Shown in pieces: positions 10,732 through 22,961 of a stretch of 64,000 bases of DNA (positions are counted from its first letter, which is position 1; each line of letters opens with the position of its first letter). Both the position numbers and the translations under genes were made by a program. The notes below the pieces were generated by a model, which had not been told where the DNA came from, searched no databases, and worked only from the letters and a program-made list of their open reading frames with translations. Source of the stretch: Pristionchus mayeri (lineage: Eukaryota; Nematoda; Chromadorea; Rhabditida; Neodiplogasteridae); contig BTRK01000005.1 of the NCBI GenBank assembly GCA_036245805.1, positions 44,689,216 to 44,753,215 on the forward strand, in the 5' to 3' direction.

Positions 10732-13409
10732 TTAGAATTGGGTGGATATGGAGTTAACAGAAGCTTTTCCGAAGTGCGCTGGACTCGTCATTTGACTCGT
10801 TACTACTGTATCCTTCCTCTTTACAATTTCGAACGGAAGGAGGTTGATTAAGAACCTGCAATAACATGAGGGTTTTTCTTAATGGGTAATTTTCGTGCGT
10901 TGTTTTTTTCAAGTACAATTCATCAAAGTGGCTCACGAATGTGCACAAACAATTAAGGAATCTTACAATATTTCGAACAAAAACTTACTCTCGATAGGGT
11001 CGGATGTAGTAGATCGTGAGCACAGGATTGACGACAGCTGGGAACACAGCGATCTAAATTATGAACTAAATATTCTCTGGCACTGTATATGATGAAGGGT
11101 TTGCCGATAGATTGAGTGGATGAAGTGCTCAATCTCTTGCAGAAAGCCGCAACGACTAATAGCAAAATTTATGCACAAAAATCGTCGCTCACCGAATAAA
11201 TCACCATTTCGATCTCCACCGAATGGTAGTAGTCGGTCATTTGCGAGAAAAGGAGAGCGAATCCTATCTGGACGCACGATGGCACGAGCGAGTGGATTGT
11301 GAGCACCTGATGTAGCAATTATACTTATTTAATTGGAAAACGATAACCTTTTCAAAGATTAAGCACTATGTGACAAAAAAATGAGTAATAATTGGCCTAC
11401 GCCTGAGGCCCGCCGATACCATGATAACGTAATTAATGATCACAGTTGGGGAAGTGAATATTAGGGTAGAAGTATCACCAATATTGAAGATACTTCATGG
11501 GAGAACTCATAAAATAACATTTTAAAATTAAGACAAACCTGTACAAGGGATTGATGTATCTCTCTCGTCCGTGCGCTCATCTTGGTAGCGCACGCTGCGA
11601 GGGTTGCCAATGCCTGCAATAAAAGGCAAACCCACATTTTTTTTTCGAGAAAGGGCTGGCGGGATTGCACTGATAGAGGCCGTTGTTTCAGAATTTTGTG
11701 TGCAAAACAATACGATTACTTCGAATTTCAAAAATATACGATTACCCGAATTTCAAAAATGTACGATTACCCGAATACGTACCGCTCGTCGCTTGAAGAA
11801 GATGTACGTGTACATCGCCATGCACCATGCGAGGAAATGGTTGATGGTGTATGCGGAGAGAGGCTCCATCGCATCCATGAACCCTGCGATCCTTCTTTTG
11901 TATTTTTTTATGTTTTGAGATGTTGTTTTGTCATATTTTTACGACAGACTTGCGTGGACGTTTTAGATTACATTATGCTATATACTAATGATGTGTACAT
12001 ACCGTAAGCTGCGTAGTCTGTAGTGTGGTTGGCACCATATACAGCGACAATGGACGGATGAATGAACGCGCGAGTCTTGTAGCATTGAAGAAAGCGATCT
12101 AAATAATTTTAAATGACTTGATATCGCTTTATTTAAAGGAGGAATAAATGCAAACGCGCGCTCGGTTGGAATATGTTTCACCTAGGGACGCACTCTCTTC
12201 AAGTCGCGTGCTATCTCGCCCCCTTCCCTGAGCTTTCCCTGATCTGGCTCCCAGCAAACTAGCTATAACTCTGTTCGGAATGGAGATATCAATGTGAAAA
12301 TTTCGGAGCTTCTTATCGTTGTGGAGCTCTAGGCAGTACTTAAAATAGCTTCAAAAATTGCATTTTGAGTTTACTCCTCCTTTCTCAACTTTCAATCTCA
12401 ACTTTCTCGTCTGAATAAACCCTCCACGATAGTTTGCTTGTAATAATATTTACTCACTGGCTCACAAATACACCTTATTGGGAGATTTTTTCAGGTTTTA
12501 TATACGCTAACTAATCGCGAATCAGCTATAGAGGGTATGTGCGGTAGGTAAGCTCATCAATTGTGGAATGTGCGGTAGATAAGCGATCATGATAAGCATC
12601 TGCAGTCGCCACCAATCAACAGCACCGCCATTGCTGTGCAAAGCGCGGTTTCTGTAATTGAAAGGTAGACATACCGCATACCTGGAATTCTGCCACAGGT
12701 GCATAATCGTAATGGCTTTTCGTAATGCAATGTGATTCATATTTTCTGGGAAATTATGACAGGTTACAATTCATTTTATTTTATTTAACAATGTGTGTTG
12801 AATTTTCGGGTAACTTTCTGGCGCGCAACGCAAATGTGATACGGCAAAAACAGTGGAAACAATTGATGAATTGATGTACTATTTTGTTCCTAAAAATCAG
12901 GAAATTTTGTAACCTGTCATATTTCCCAGAAAATATTAATCACATTACATTACGAAAAGCCATAACGATTATGCACTTGTGGCAGATTTCCAAGTAGTAT
13001 GCGGTATTTTCTAACGGTCATTTCATTGTTCACATAACTACTGCGGCAGTGAGAGTGAATGGAAACACAAAATGAAACGTTGATAATTTGTAAACTTTAG
13101 TAAACATAAGAACATCGTGGATTTATGACGGGACCCTATCATTCATTCGAACTACCACACAAATCAAAATGTGCCCTTTCGGACTCTATCATTGCAGTTC
13201 GCCGCAGCGACTATTTACAATTTTTTTGTGCAGAATGATGCAGTGAATCACACATGTCGAACCTGTACCAGAATGAGATGGCTATGAGCGTGCAGGTATG
13301 GATGACCGTATGATGGATCGCCTCGAATAGAACGCCGCATAAGAGATCCGAGACGAGTCGACACGGCCCTTCCGACACGTGCGCAACCATTCGGCCGTAG
13401 ATGAACATG
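10732..13409 (-). pseudogene. Srd-class chemoreceptor, decaying 3' eight exons (Srd-B)
   Basis: Exons 3-10 of an Srd receptor, minus strand: 13263-13409, 12558-12651, 12003-12098, 11783-11883, 11539-11613, 11193-11306, 10989-11053 and 10732-10855. TM3 has GPCRL and SFWYR, exon 8 has TIHSLVPSC, exon 9 has NPVLTIYYIRPYR, and the last exon begins FLINLLPFE. Two lesions are visible. Exon 5 is 96 nt instead of the conserved 97, a one-base deletion near 12080. The donor after exon 4 reads AT instead of GT at 12556-12557. Exons 1-2 are missing from the expected upstream position; a plus-strand copy lies at 13973-14198. Sequencing error could explain the single-base lesions but not the inversion. Confidence 0.75.
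12695..12998. repeat. Inverted repeat beside Srd-B exon 4
   Basis: GTGCATAATCGTAATGGC...TTTCTGGGAAATTATGACAGG at 12695-12765 is repeated in reverse complement at about 12905-12993. The right arm carries a partial, diverged copy of the sequence flanking exon 4. Confidence 0.65.
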
Positions 13410-13418
13410 CTGAAATAG

Positions 13419-13580
13419 AATTCGTGAAACGAAGCCGCATTATCTTCGTTAACCACACTATCAAGACCGGTCGAGTGGAGTAGTAGTGTACAAAAAAGAA
13501 GAGGTATCATTTCTCTAATATTCATGGACAAAAAAAATGAAATGATGTACCGTGGATGAAGCATGATATGGAGTGCCACC
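13419..13580 (-). repeat. Left arm of inverted duplication of Srd-B exon 2/intron 2
   Basis: This minus-strand segment contains the end of Srd exon 2 (ALHIMLHPR) and the intron leading to exon 3. It is the reverse complement of about 14167-14330 (centre near 13874.5). The minus copy keeps two codons (6 bp) that the plus copy has lost. Confidence 0.8.
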
Positions 13581-13972
13581 TGCTCTCTCCAGAAAAGGGT
13601 ATACAAAGATACTGCGATAAAATTCCCGCGATAACTCGAATTAAAAACGCGGGACGATAATGTTTGTAATTTCGTCTAAATTTGAGCGAAATGTAATGTT
13701 TCAGTAAGATACGTTTCCTGATTGCAGTTCGATTTAACTCTCCTTCCTGTCTGGAAGATGAGCGGTATTGTATCATGATTCTCACCTGTCCTCTTGTATA
13801 CGTGTATACGATAACCTAATGCAGTCATGACTGGAGGTAAATATACCACGGTCTGAATCCGCGCCTAGCAATGTTCTCCCGCGGTCTAGAAGACGGGATG
13901 CACCTATGCCTTTGCCTTCATGTATGGAATCACAAAGCCTTCTCATTGCAGCATACTATCTTACACGGCAAT

Positions 13973-14198
13973 ATGTTCTTCGCTCTTGTCCATTCTATCA
14001 TTGTTGCCGGACTTTGCGTAAATGTGTTCGTCTTATTTGTCATAGCGAAGCATACCCCATCATCACTTCGAGTAAGATTTGTTTTGGTTTCACTAATTTA
14101 GAATTTAGAATTCACCTTCATATTAAGTATTACTCTCTCATCATATTCAACACGGCTTTCAATGATTTTCTAGAGATGGCACTCCATATTCATCCACG
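13973..14198 (+). pseudogene. Inverted 5' fragment of an Srd receptor (exons 1-2)
   Basis: Exon 1 (13973-14071, 99 nt) encodes TM1 ending AKHTPSSLR with donor GTAAG. Exon 2 (14128-14198) encodes SLIIFNTAFNDFLEM and is 71 nt rather than 77. The matching intron runs to 14330, where a fold-back element begins, so exon 3 is never reached on this strand. It is probably the displaced 5' end of Srd-B or of a close copy. Confidence 0.75.
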
Positions 14199-14331
14199 GT
14201 ACATCATTTCATTTTTTTTGTCCATGAATATTAGAGAAATGATACCTCTTCTTTTTTGTACACTACTACTCCACTCGACCGGTCTTGATAGTGTGGTTAA
14301 CGAAGATAATGCGGCTTCGTTTCACGAATTA

Positions 14332-16331
14332 GGATATGATAATTGCGAAACATATAACATATTGCTTTCGATTTACAGGTGTCTGATTCACCATAAGAAG
14401 TTAAGAGACATTAACATAATTTCGCACTCTACCTTGTGAAGTTCCTTATTGGATGTTTTTTCAAGTCGTTAGCTAATCGCACATTTGTAAGTGCTCTAAG
14501 AAAATTACGTAAACAATTGTATTTCAGCTATTGGTTGCTTTCTTAATTGAACATCGCTAAGAATGCAATATATCACCGCCACCTGAATCTTTCCCACCCA
14601 AGATACGGTATCACAAGTCTAGGATTTCTCGGAATATCGTTTATGAATATTTCATTAGATTTGACGTAAATAAGCATCTGCCTGATATTAACTATCTTGC
14701 AGCAAGTCTCTAATATCAACGCGAATTATTTCTACTAGAGGGGATCATTCACACCTTTATGAATATGTGCATACAATACGATTTCTGAGAAGTTCGACTT
14801 ATTTCTTCAGCGTCCTGGCAATAGCTAAATGAAATTTTCCCTTTTCAAATATTGTCAAGAATATTGTGCTTTTATCAAACTGTGTAATATAACTGTCTCG
14901 CACCTAATTAGTATATCTACATCATCTAGACTCATCTAAAGTAGTTTATGATGATGTCGCGCAACTGTGTTTATTATGGAGGAAACTTCTTATCAATATG
15001 AAAATTTATGAGAAAGTGTACCTCAACCAACATTTACAAGGTACAATTTACATTTGCAATTATAATACCTTTTACCGTTTGATAGGTCTCGTCAGCAAAC
15101 CTGAACTTAAAAAAGGGGTGCCCTAGATCACAGTACACGCACACATCGGATCGCAGATGTGAGTCGTAAGAAGTAATCACACAGACATCCAACGCAACCA
15201 TTTGAACATCGACATAAATCGTATCATCATTTTGCACATTCCGTCGATCGGCCTCGCAGTGAGAGAGTAAGGAAAATGAAGAGAGAACTACACTAATTTC
15301 GCACTCTAATGCACATGATATGGTATCTACGGGAGGAATTTCAGCTGTTCCGAGATATGGTTAATTGATCTGAAAATTCGGCGAAACTCGTGACGTTTAA
15401 GTCCCGCGGGATGTGCTTACTTCCGAATACCTTTCACCCATGACGACATGTATAGGTCACTGAAGTAGCAGTGTCCTCTCGAGAGCAAATATGGCTTCTC
15501 TCGAAATGACTCTCTTCATTATGTACACTCTCTCACAGATCTAACTGGCGAAATGTGCATAATGCAGTGAGTCATTCTATGCGAAGACATTGCTACTCTG
15601 CTACTCGAGAGCCGTCAAATCGTACGTGTTATCTTTATTTTAATGTGCTTAGCATTTTAACCTTCATTCGATGCGAATTTCCTCCATAATAAACACAGTT
15701 GCGCGACATCATCATAAACTACTTTAGATGAGTCTAGATGATGTAGATATACTAATTAGGTGCGAGACAGTTATATTACACAGTTTGATAAAAGCACAAT
15801 ATTCTTGACAATATTTGAAAAGGGAAAATTTCATTTAGCTATTGCCAGGACGCTGAAGAAATAAGTCGAACTTCTCAGAAATCGTATTGTATGCAGATAT
15901 TCATAAAGGTGTGAATGATCCCCTCTAGTAGAAATAATTCGCGTTGATATTAGAGACTTGCTGCAATATAGTTAATATCAGGCAGATGCTTATTTACGTC
16001 AAATCTAATGAAATATTCATAAACGATATTCCGAGAAATCCTAGACTTGTGATACCGTATCTTGGGTGGGAAAGATTCAGGTGGCGGTGATATATTGCAT
16101 TCTTAGCGATGTTCAATTAAGAAAGCAACCAATAGCTGAAATACAATTGTTTACGTAATTTTCTTAGAGCACTTACAAATGTGCGATTAGCTAACGACTT
16201 GAAAAAACATCCAATAAGGAACTTCACAAGGTAGAGTGCGAAATTATGTTAATGTCTCTTAACTTCTTATGGTGAATCAGACACCTGTAAATCGAAAGCA
16301 ATATGTTATATGTTTCGCAATTATCATATCC
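14332..16331. mobile_element. Fold-back element FB-3, full copy at outer edge of palindrome 1
   Basis: Two inverted arms of about 657 bp (14332-14988 and 15675-16331, centre 15331.5) flank a unique core of about 690 bp. The ends read AGGATATGATAATTGCG. The same arm occurs as a solo copy at 23298-24060 and as the palindromic core at 47297-49036. Core sequence GTTTAAGTCCCGCGGG is shared with the 48.1-kb copy. No transposase is seen, so movement or amplification would need help from another element or from replication errors. Confidence 0.8.
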
Positions 16332-16403
16332 TACAGATAAATAATACACAAGGTGGAGATGGACGGAGGAAATGATTGCATTTTAAAATAGTATAACTCT
16401 TAC

Positions 16404-16661
16404 CGATACCAGAATGAGATGGCGATGAGTGTACACGTGTGCACGACAGTGTCGTGAATGGCCTCGAAGAGCCCGGCACAGAACAGATCTCCGACCTGTT
16501 AGCATGGGCATAATCGTAATAACAACAAACATAACATCAATAGTAATAATTATCTAAAAAATATGTATGATAATACGAATACGTTTGTAAACGAAATAAG
16601 AGGCGAGCTCACAAGTCGACACGGCCCCATGTGCACTACTGTGGACGCGTTGAGGAACATT
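16404..16661 (-). pseudogene. Srd exon 3 fragment (TM3)
   Basis: Two exon pieces on the minus strand, 16613-16661 and 16404-16495, encode the GPCRL motif and GLFEAIHDTVVHTCTL...SFWYR. This copy carries the same 6-bp deletion before GPCRL, and the same loss of exons 1-2, as the plus-strand copy at 22.96-23.23 kb. The two are therefore inverted duplicates of one already damaged sequence. Confidence 0.8.
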
Positions 16662-16740
16662 CTGCAAAGTAGTGTGTTTAGACGATTATCTATTTTTCGA
16701 GACAAGATGAAAATTAATTTCTGAAATATAAAATTGCAAA

Positions 16741-16960
16741 CTTAATAATTGGTTATTCGGTTGAGGGGCAATGGTTACCAACTGGACGCTCCCACTCTAA
16801 CTGTTGTTAACCAGTTAGAGTGGGCGGAGCTTAAGATAACCAGTTGATAACCAGTGCCCTGACCAGTTGTTGGAGGGTTCCCCAGCAACTGGTTGGAAGA
16901 AACCAGAGGAAAGCGATGAATGATATTGACCAGTAATCATGGCAAATACATTGTGAATAA
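16741..16960. repeat. AACTGGTT/AACCAGTT-rich hairpin cluster upstream of Srd exon 1
   Basis: CCCACTCTAACTG and CAGTTAGAGTGGG form a hairpin, followed by several AACCAGT/ACTGGTT repeats. It is repeated in all mirror copies: about 22.68-22.86, 42.05-42.21, 46.2-46.35 and 49.98-50.14 kb. It lies just 5' of Srd exon 1 where exon 1 is retained, so it may be promoter sequence or a MITE. Confidence 0.55.
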
Positions 16961-17332
16961 TTTTGCGCGGTTGAGATATTATTGCCTGCGATTTATACCT
17001 TACTATATGTATGTATTGCAGTATTGAATTCTAGTGTTTTACCTCAATACATTATTGTAGTGTAGTACTTATTGTATGCGTAATTGGACCACGCTAAATA
17101 ACTACGTAAAACAATAGGTACAGCTACGCCTGTGTGATCATTGAAAGCAAATTAGTACAGTAACGATGGAGATCTGATGACAAAATACCAAAATGGAATA
17201 CCAAATATATAATACAAAATATCCTGGGTTGCGTTATATTATTTTGTTTTAACAAGATAGGGTTTCAGAATATGGATTGTCGGAAAACTACCCGAACCAA
17301 CATTATGACAATATGCAAATCATAAGTTTAAG

Positions 17333-18763
17333 GGTTCCTGGATGCATTTGACCCTCCGTCTGCATTGACAATTGGTCATTTCCTTGTCTTCTCTGATATC
17401 GCCTACGCTTATATCTTCTGGAAACGACGAATGGTAAGCGAGATCAATGCTCAGATAGTGCTTATTTTGCGCATCTCACAGGCTAAACATTCAGAAGGCC
17501 AAACTTGGTACTATCACTTTTGGACAGTCAAATCGGGCATATTTAAAATGGTCGCCTCTCTCATGATCCTTTTCATACATTAAGATTAGCAAATAATTAT
17601 AAATACCTGGTTAGTAAGGCAACATGTGATTGGTTTCATATAAATTTAATATTTTCTGAGAAAACATATCGCTTCCTGAAAAATATATCATTTTCTTCCC
17701 ACATCAGATACGTTCTCAGAAAAGAACGCGATTTCACTCAAATGTTTAATTTTTACCCAGAACATTGTTTAATTTTTACCCAGAACATTTTGATTGTTTT
17801 AAAATGTTTAATTTTTTTAAATATTTTATGGTTGAGGTGTTGAAAACGCTCGCGGCAAACGCCAGCAAGATGAGCTCGAGAACGAGAGAGATGCACCAGT
17901 CGCTGATCAAGGTAATAGCAAAAAAAACAAAAACAACAGCAACAATGACAACAGTTATAACAACGTCAATAGCAACAACAATAACAATAATACTAATACT
18001 AATACCCCTTCAGGTGCTCACGATTCACTCGCTCCTACCCTCCTGCGTCCTGCTCGGCTTCACCCTCATGTTCTTCCAGATGGCCGGTTTCTAACGGTCG
18101 GTTGAGGTCGAGAGGATGATCTACACGGTGAGCGCCACTTTTTGTACATGAAATCCACAATTAGTCGTTGCGGCATTCTGTAAGAGTTAGATTCTGGATA
18201 CTTCCAACACTCGCCTCCTCCCTAATATATTTCTAAATACTTCACCACAGTCTCGTATTCTATTTTGACTCTCTTGCCGTAGATTATGTAAAATGGAGGC
18301 TGTGACCCTAATCACGAGGTGTTTTTTGAAGAATATTTTCAAGAATGCATTACATTACGGCTTCAATTCAATTGATTTTTGCAGATCGCCGTTGTGCCAG
18401 CAGTAGCAAATCCCGTGCTCACACTGTACCACATCGCTCCCTACCGACGGTTTGCAGAAATATCAAGCTATTTACTTCAACTGTGCAATTTGCACCGTTA
18501 TTTATGAGTAGTTGTTTCCGAAAGTAGAGTTCACATCAATGCTAAAACTTGGATTTTGCTCAATTTTGATACAAATAGCACCGCCGAGTAGAAAAGTAGC
18601 AAGAAGCGTCACATATAACACGAAAAAGGACAACAAAAATTAAAGCAATTCCAATTTCAGATTCATCGCTGGCTGCCTTCCATTCGAGATCCGTAAGAAG
18701 TCCGTGGGAACGACCATCCAAACCCACTCTGTAGTCTCGAACATTTCAACCAACTTCTTGTGA
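17333..18763 (+). pseudogene. Srd 3' fragment, exons 6-10, with nonsense codon (Srd-E, copy 1)
   Basis: Exon 6 (17333-17433) has IGHFLVFSDIAYAYIFWKRR. The following exons carry RTREMHQSLIK, TIHSLLPSCVLLGF, NPVLTLYHIAPYR and a last exon starting FIAGCLPFE, stopping at 18761-18763. Exons 1-5 are absent; upstream is an inverted Srd fragment. In exon 8, after MAGF, the other two copies read Tyr-Gln but this copy reads a TAA stop. It is therefore both truncated and interrupted. Confidence 0.8.
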
Positions 18764-18792
18764 TCTGCTTGCATATCTCGGTATTCACACAT

Positions 18793-19779
18793 TGTGTGTG
18801 ATACTTGTATTCAACGTTGTATAGTTTGCAACTCGGGTAATCGTATTTTCATTTATCACACTCACTCACAAGCCGTCCGATCCGGAGAGTGTGTCGAATG
18901 ACTAGACGGTGACCCGAATTACGAACTCTAACTTCTTGTGACTTGCGCCACTTGCGCCAAAACGTCATATTTTTGTCTTTTTTTTCGCATTGACCTACGA
19001 TAATTTATGTCACCAAAGAGGCACCTCACGTATTTTTTTCGCGTTTTCGTCCATAATTTCCTTCTTGTCGCAGCTCCTGCACAAGTCGAATAAATTATCC
19101 TCATCTCAAGCAATTTTTGGTAGAATATTATCGCATGCGTACACTTTAGAATTCGTTCTCCATCCAGTAAAAGCAGTTTAACGTTAATGGATTTTTCGAA
19201 ATCAAAAGTCCAAAATTGGAATGAACAACACTTGTTAAGGCGTGGTTGGTGTGAACAGCAAAGAGTTCAGCCGAATGTTTACCGCGTGTGTTTGTCATAT
19301 CACATTTCCACCAGCTTCACTCGATTTCTGGGTAATTACTTATCCCATTCCATCAGCTAATGCACGTTAAAGGTGTCCCGGGAATGTGTGCGAATAGTGT
19401 CCTAGCTAGTTCGTTTATGTGCAACTCTCTGAGCTTAATTTTCATCCACTGCACGTGGCAAATTCGCGACAGTTTCCCATTGTGATAGCAAGTTCATCGT
19501 GGACAGACTCAATCGCATTCATTCGCGCTACCTATCTTTAGCTGTCGAAGTTGTTTTCGCCGATCCGCATTTACTACTAAACATCAGGTTTTCCATAACT
19601 GGTAAATTCAATTTTGTGCAGGTGAAATGTACTCAGCGCAATTTCGACACGGATAGCAGCTAAAGATTCAGGCATTAGGCTTGATGAACGGTTAATGATA
19701 CCTTCTCACACTGTCCAACAGTAGCCTGCTAAAATGATACTCAATTCGTGTTTGTCATCTGCATATCGACGTTGTTCAT
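18793..19779. other. 987-bp segment present only in this copy
   Basis: The copies at 44.3 and 52.0 kb run directly from TATTCACACAT to CCGACCACG. Here 987 bp intervene, sharing CAT at both edges. No gene is recognised inside; it includes one member of the CACTCTC hairpin family near 18866. It could be an insertion here or a deletion in the ancestor of the other copies. Confidence 0.65.
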
Positions 19780-20034
19780 CCGACCACGTCCCGAGTATCA
19801 ATACTAGGATCGTTCCAGTGGGGGAAATAAATTGTTTCTCGAATTGTGATCATATATGATTAATGTTTACTTACGAAGAATCCAGTGTATCATTTGAAAA
19901 TGTGTATCATCGTATTTTTCACTAGGCTTTTCGACGAATGCGATATGATATGCATACGTAAGTGTATGTTGAAATATTCGAAAATAATCGGCAAGACATA
20001 CGTCTAGCGCAAGGAAAGGTTTGATCAACACCAA

Positions 20035-21370
20035 GTACAAGGAAACAAGGCACATACATTCCCTTGGGACTTGCGCCCAGCGTCATGAGTTTCGAAATAT
20101 AAAACTCAAAAAAGGGCAGGTGTGTACGGTCTGTTATATGAACCTACGCAATCACATGTTGTGATCTGAGCGTGGTATAACGATTCATGCCTAGCAGCTA
20201 GGGATGTATGGCGGATTCTACCTCTGCACTGAGGTCTGAATCGCCTTGTGTGAAACTGAGGTGTATTGGAACGACAACGAATCAAGAAATCAATATTATT
20301 ATCGCACAACAACACTACAGTAATACGGATAGGGAGATGGAAGATAGGGAGAGTGATGACGTCAGCAGATGAGTGACTGAGGCCAGTGGGGCGAGTGAAG
20401 GTGGAACACAGCTGGAACCTCTGAGGGAACCGAGCTACACCTGGGATACGGTACCCTTGTGAGGATCTACCGTGATGAAATGAGAGTGGGGTGCGGGCCT
20501 GTTGCAGGAGCCACCGCGGTATGAGGGGTAGGGTACGGTGCCAGCGAGCGCTGATCCTCCGTAGAGTGAAATGAGGCCGAGGGAGGGAACGGTGCCTGTC
20601 AGGGCTGATGTCCCTAGTGAGGGAGGGGGACGGTGCCTGTTGCAGGAACCACCGTGAATGAACTCGACAGTGGTCGAGGAGAGGTTCAGTGAGTCTGAAT
20701 CAAGTGAGGTGAGAGGGAGAAGAGGTCCTTTTTATAGGCGAGCCGACGTGCCATAATCTATGCTAATGGAGAGGGAGAGGGGAGAGAGTGAGAGAGTGAG
20801 ACAAGATAATTGAATTAACCAAATTGGTTAGACAGGATAATTGAATTAGCCGAGTCGTAGTCACGTTATGAGAGGCCATTTACATAGGACTGTGCTCAAC
20901 AACGGTGAATAGACTGGTATGGATTACGGTAATAGATAATAGATGAATGTGAATTGAACTGATCTTGTGATCTTGAGTGGTGGATTGGATGGAATCCGCC
21001 ACAGGATGTCTATACGAAAAACGAAATTCCCCCTCTCTCATTTTTCTCTCTCGAGCATTTCGTAATACGGTTGTCTGGTCTTATATTGAATTCGAAATGT
21101 CAAACCAATACGAAAAGGGTTATCTTATTTGGAAAATGGTGTTCACTTTTCAAATCTGTTTCATTGGCTAGTTGATCAGCGTTCTTTATTTGCGCACCTG
21201 AAACTCACCCGAACATTCAACAAACATCTAGTCCGTCGCCCTTCCTATGTAGTAAGTCACAACCAGTACAGGGAAACAAAGCACATACATTCCCTCGGGA
21301 CTTGCGCCCAGCGTCATGAGTGATACGCCGAATTTCGAAATAAAAACTTCAAAAAGGGCTTCACCCACTA
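20035..21370. repeat. Two diverged copies of a ~95-bp segment (GACTTGCGCCCAGCGTCATG)
   Basis: A block of about 95 bp at 20035-20120 recurs at about 21258-21360. Mirror copies lie at 43.55-43.65 and 44.0-44.08 kb, and again near 52.3 and 52.7 kb. On the minus strand it reads MTLGASPxGMYVL, which looks like a membrane segment but cannot be assigned to a gene. Confidence 0.55.
20208..21003. mobile_element. 796-bp insertion with GGATGT target duplication
   Basis: GGATGT occurs at 20202-20207 and 21004-21009. The mirror copies near 43.9 and 52.4 kb have a single GGATGT and no insert, so this is a filled site against an empty site. The ends are inverted: ATGGCGGATTC on the left and GAATCCGCCAC on the right. 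The interior is purine-rich with repeated ACGGTGCCTG-type units. No ORF of note, so probably a non-autonomous DNA transposon. Confidence 0.8.
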
Positions 21371-21681
21371 GAGTTCCCACTAGATTCAGCGTACTCTTAG
21401 AACGTTCAAAAGTATGATCATGGACGACAAAATTGCTCGAATTTCGCACTTTAGTGCGCCAATTCTTAAGCATTCGTAGGCTCTCGAGCATTCAGAGCAG
21501 CTGCAATATCCTACCGTGCTTTCTTTCATCTGCTCTATATTTCTGGGTGATTAATTCGTACGACTGCGGGCTGCCAGATGTGCAATATACTGCCTTTTTC
21601 CTTTGCGTAATTCCTGCGTCATTCGATATAGTTCGAAATGTGTGTCACAGTCTTCATTGTATACGCATTATCGGTCGTGAT

Positions 21682-21834
21682 TAGGGTTTTCTTATTTGGA
21701 AAATTTGTTGTTGAATGCTCGAAAGAGATTCCGTTGCACTAGATCAACAACCGCTCATCGACTATATAGGATCCCTGAAACATATCCGAAAATACGGCTA
21801 AAATTTTCGAATAAGAGAACCCTAGTCGTGCTGC
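21682..21834. mobile_element. MITE, family 1
   Basis: TAGGGTTTTCTTATTTGGAAA on the left faces TTTTCGAATAAGAGAACCCTA on the right. It is repeated at 43080-43232 and about 53101-53253 as part of the amplicon. The C-terminal part of a 148-codon ORF in all three copies is encoded by this element. Confidence 0.7.
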
Positions 21835-22961
21835 GAGAAAATTTGGAAAATGCATGAGAAGATGACGCGCATTTCGAATTCGCCAAGAGCTTGCGAGAGA
21901 GTATGCAAATGCGAAAGAGCATTTTTCGCTTTATCTGAACCTGCTCACCTCTCGTCCTATCCATTGAACTCTGAAGACGGTGAGCGAGACCAGCTGCAAA
22001 TCTTCGATTTTTTTGGTAACCCAAACTGAATGTTTCAATGTCAGAAGAGCTCGTTGAATTTTTTATAAGGTTTGTTGTCGGTCGACTATGCAAACTGGAA
22101 CTATGTCGGATGAGAACTGTTGTGTCGTACTGCCTTCGATATTTCAAAGACGGCATCACAAAATAGTTCTCAACTGATCTAGCGCCAGCGAAGCTTTGCA
22201 TAACTAGAATGAACGTTAGTGCCGGTGGTATGTTAGTGCGCGCTGAAGAGATGTTATTAGAATGTGGATAAGTAAAGGCTCGAACTCAGGTTGGAATTAG
22301 AGTGTTCTGGCTAAAACATCCATACTATTAATTATTCTCATACTGATCATTGTTATTACTGTAGTCGTATAGCGCAGACAAAAATCAGCGGTTTTCGTAA
22401 GTTTCAGCTTTATCGACAACCTGGTGCGGGGGCGGGAGAGCACGGCTTGTCATCAGATCTCCATCGTTACTGTACTAATTTGCTTTCAATGATCACACAG
22501 GCGTAGCTGTACCTATTGTTTTACGTAGTTATTTAGCGTGGTCCAATTACGCATACAATAAGTACTACACTACAATAATGTATTGAGGTAAAACACTAGA
22601 ATTCAATACTGCAATACATACATATAGTAAGGTATAAATCGCAGGCAATAATATCTCAACCGCGCAAAATTATTCACAATGTATTTGCCATGATTACTGG
22701 TCAATATCATTCATCGCTTTCCTCTGGTTTCTTCCAACCAGTTGCTGGGGAACCCTCCAACAACTGGTCAGGGCACTGGTTATCAACTGGTTATCTTAAG
22801 CTCCGCCCACTCTAACTGGTTAACAACAGTTAGAGTGGGAGCGTCCAGTTGGTAACCATTGCCCCTCAACCGAATAACCAATTATTAAGTTTGCAATTTT
22901 ATATTTCAGAAATTAATTTTCATCTTGTCTCGAAAAATAGATAATCGTCTAAACACACTAC

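Noticed and set aside
11582..12007. 141-codon plus-strand ORF
   Set aside because: Antisense to exons 6 and 7 of Srd-B, whose conserved protein is on the minus strand.
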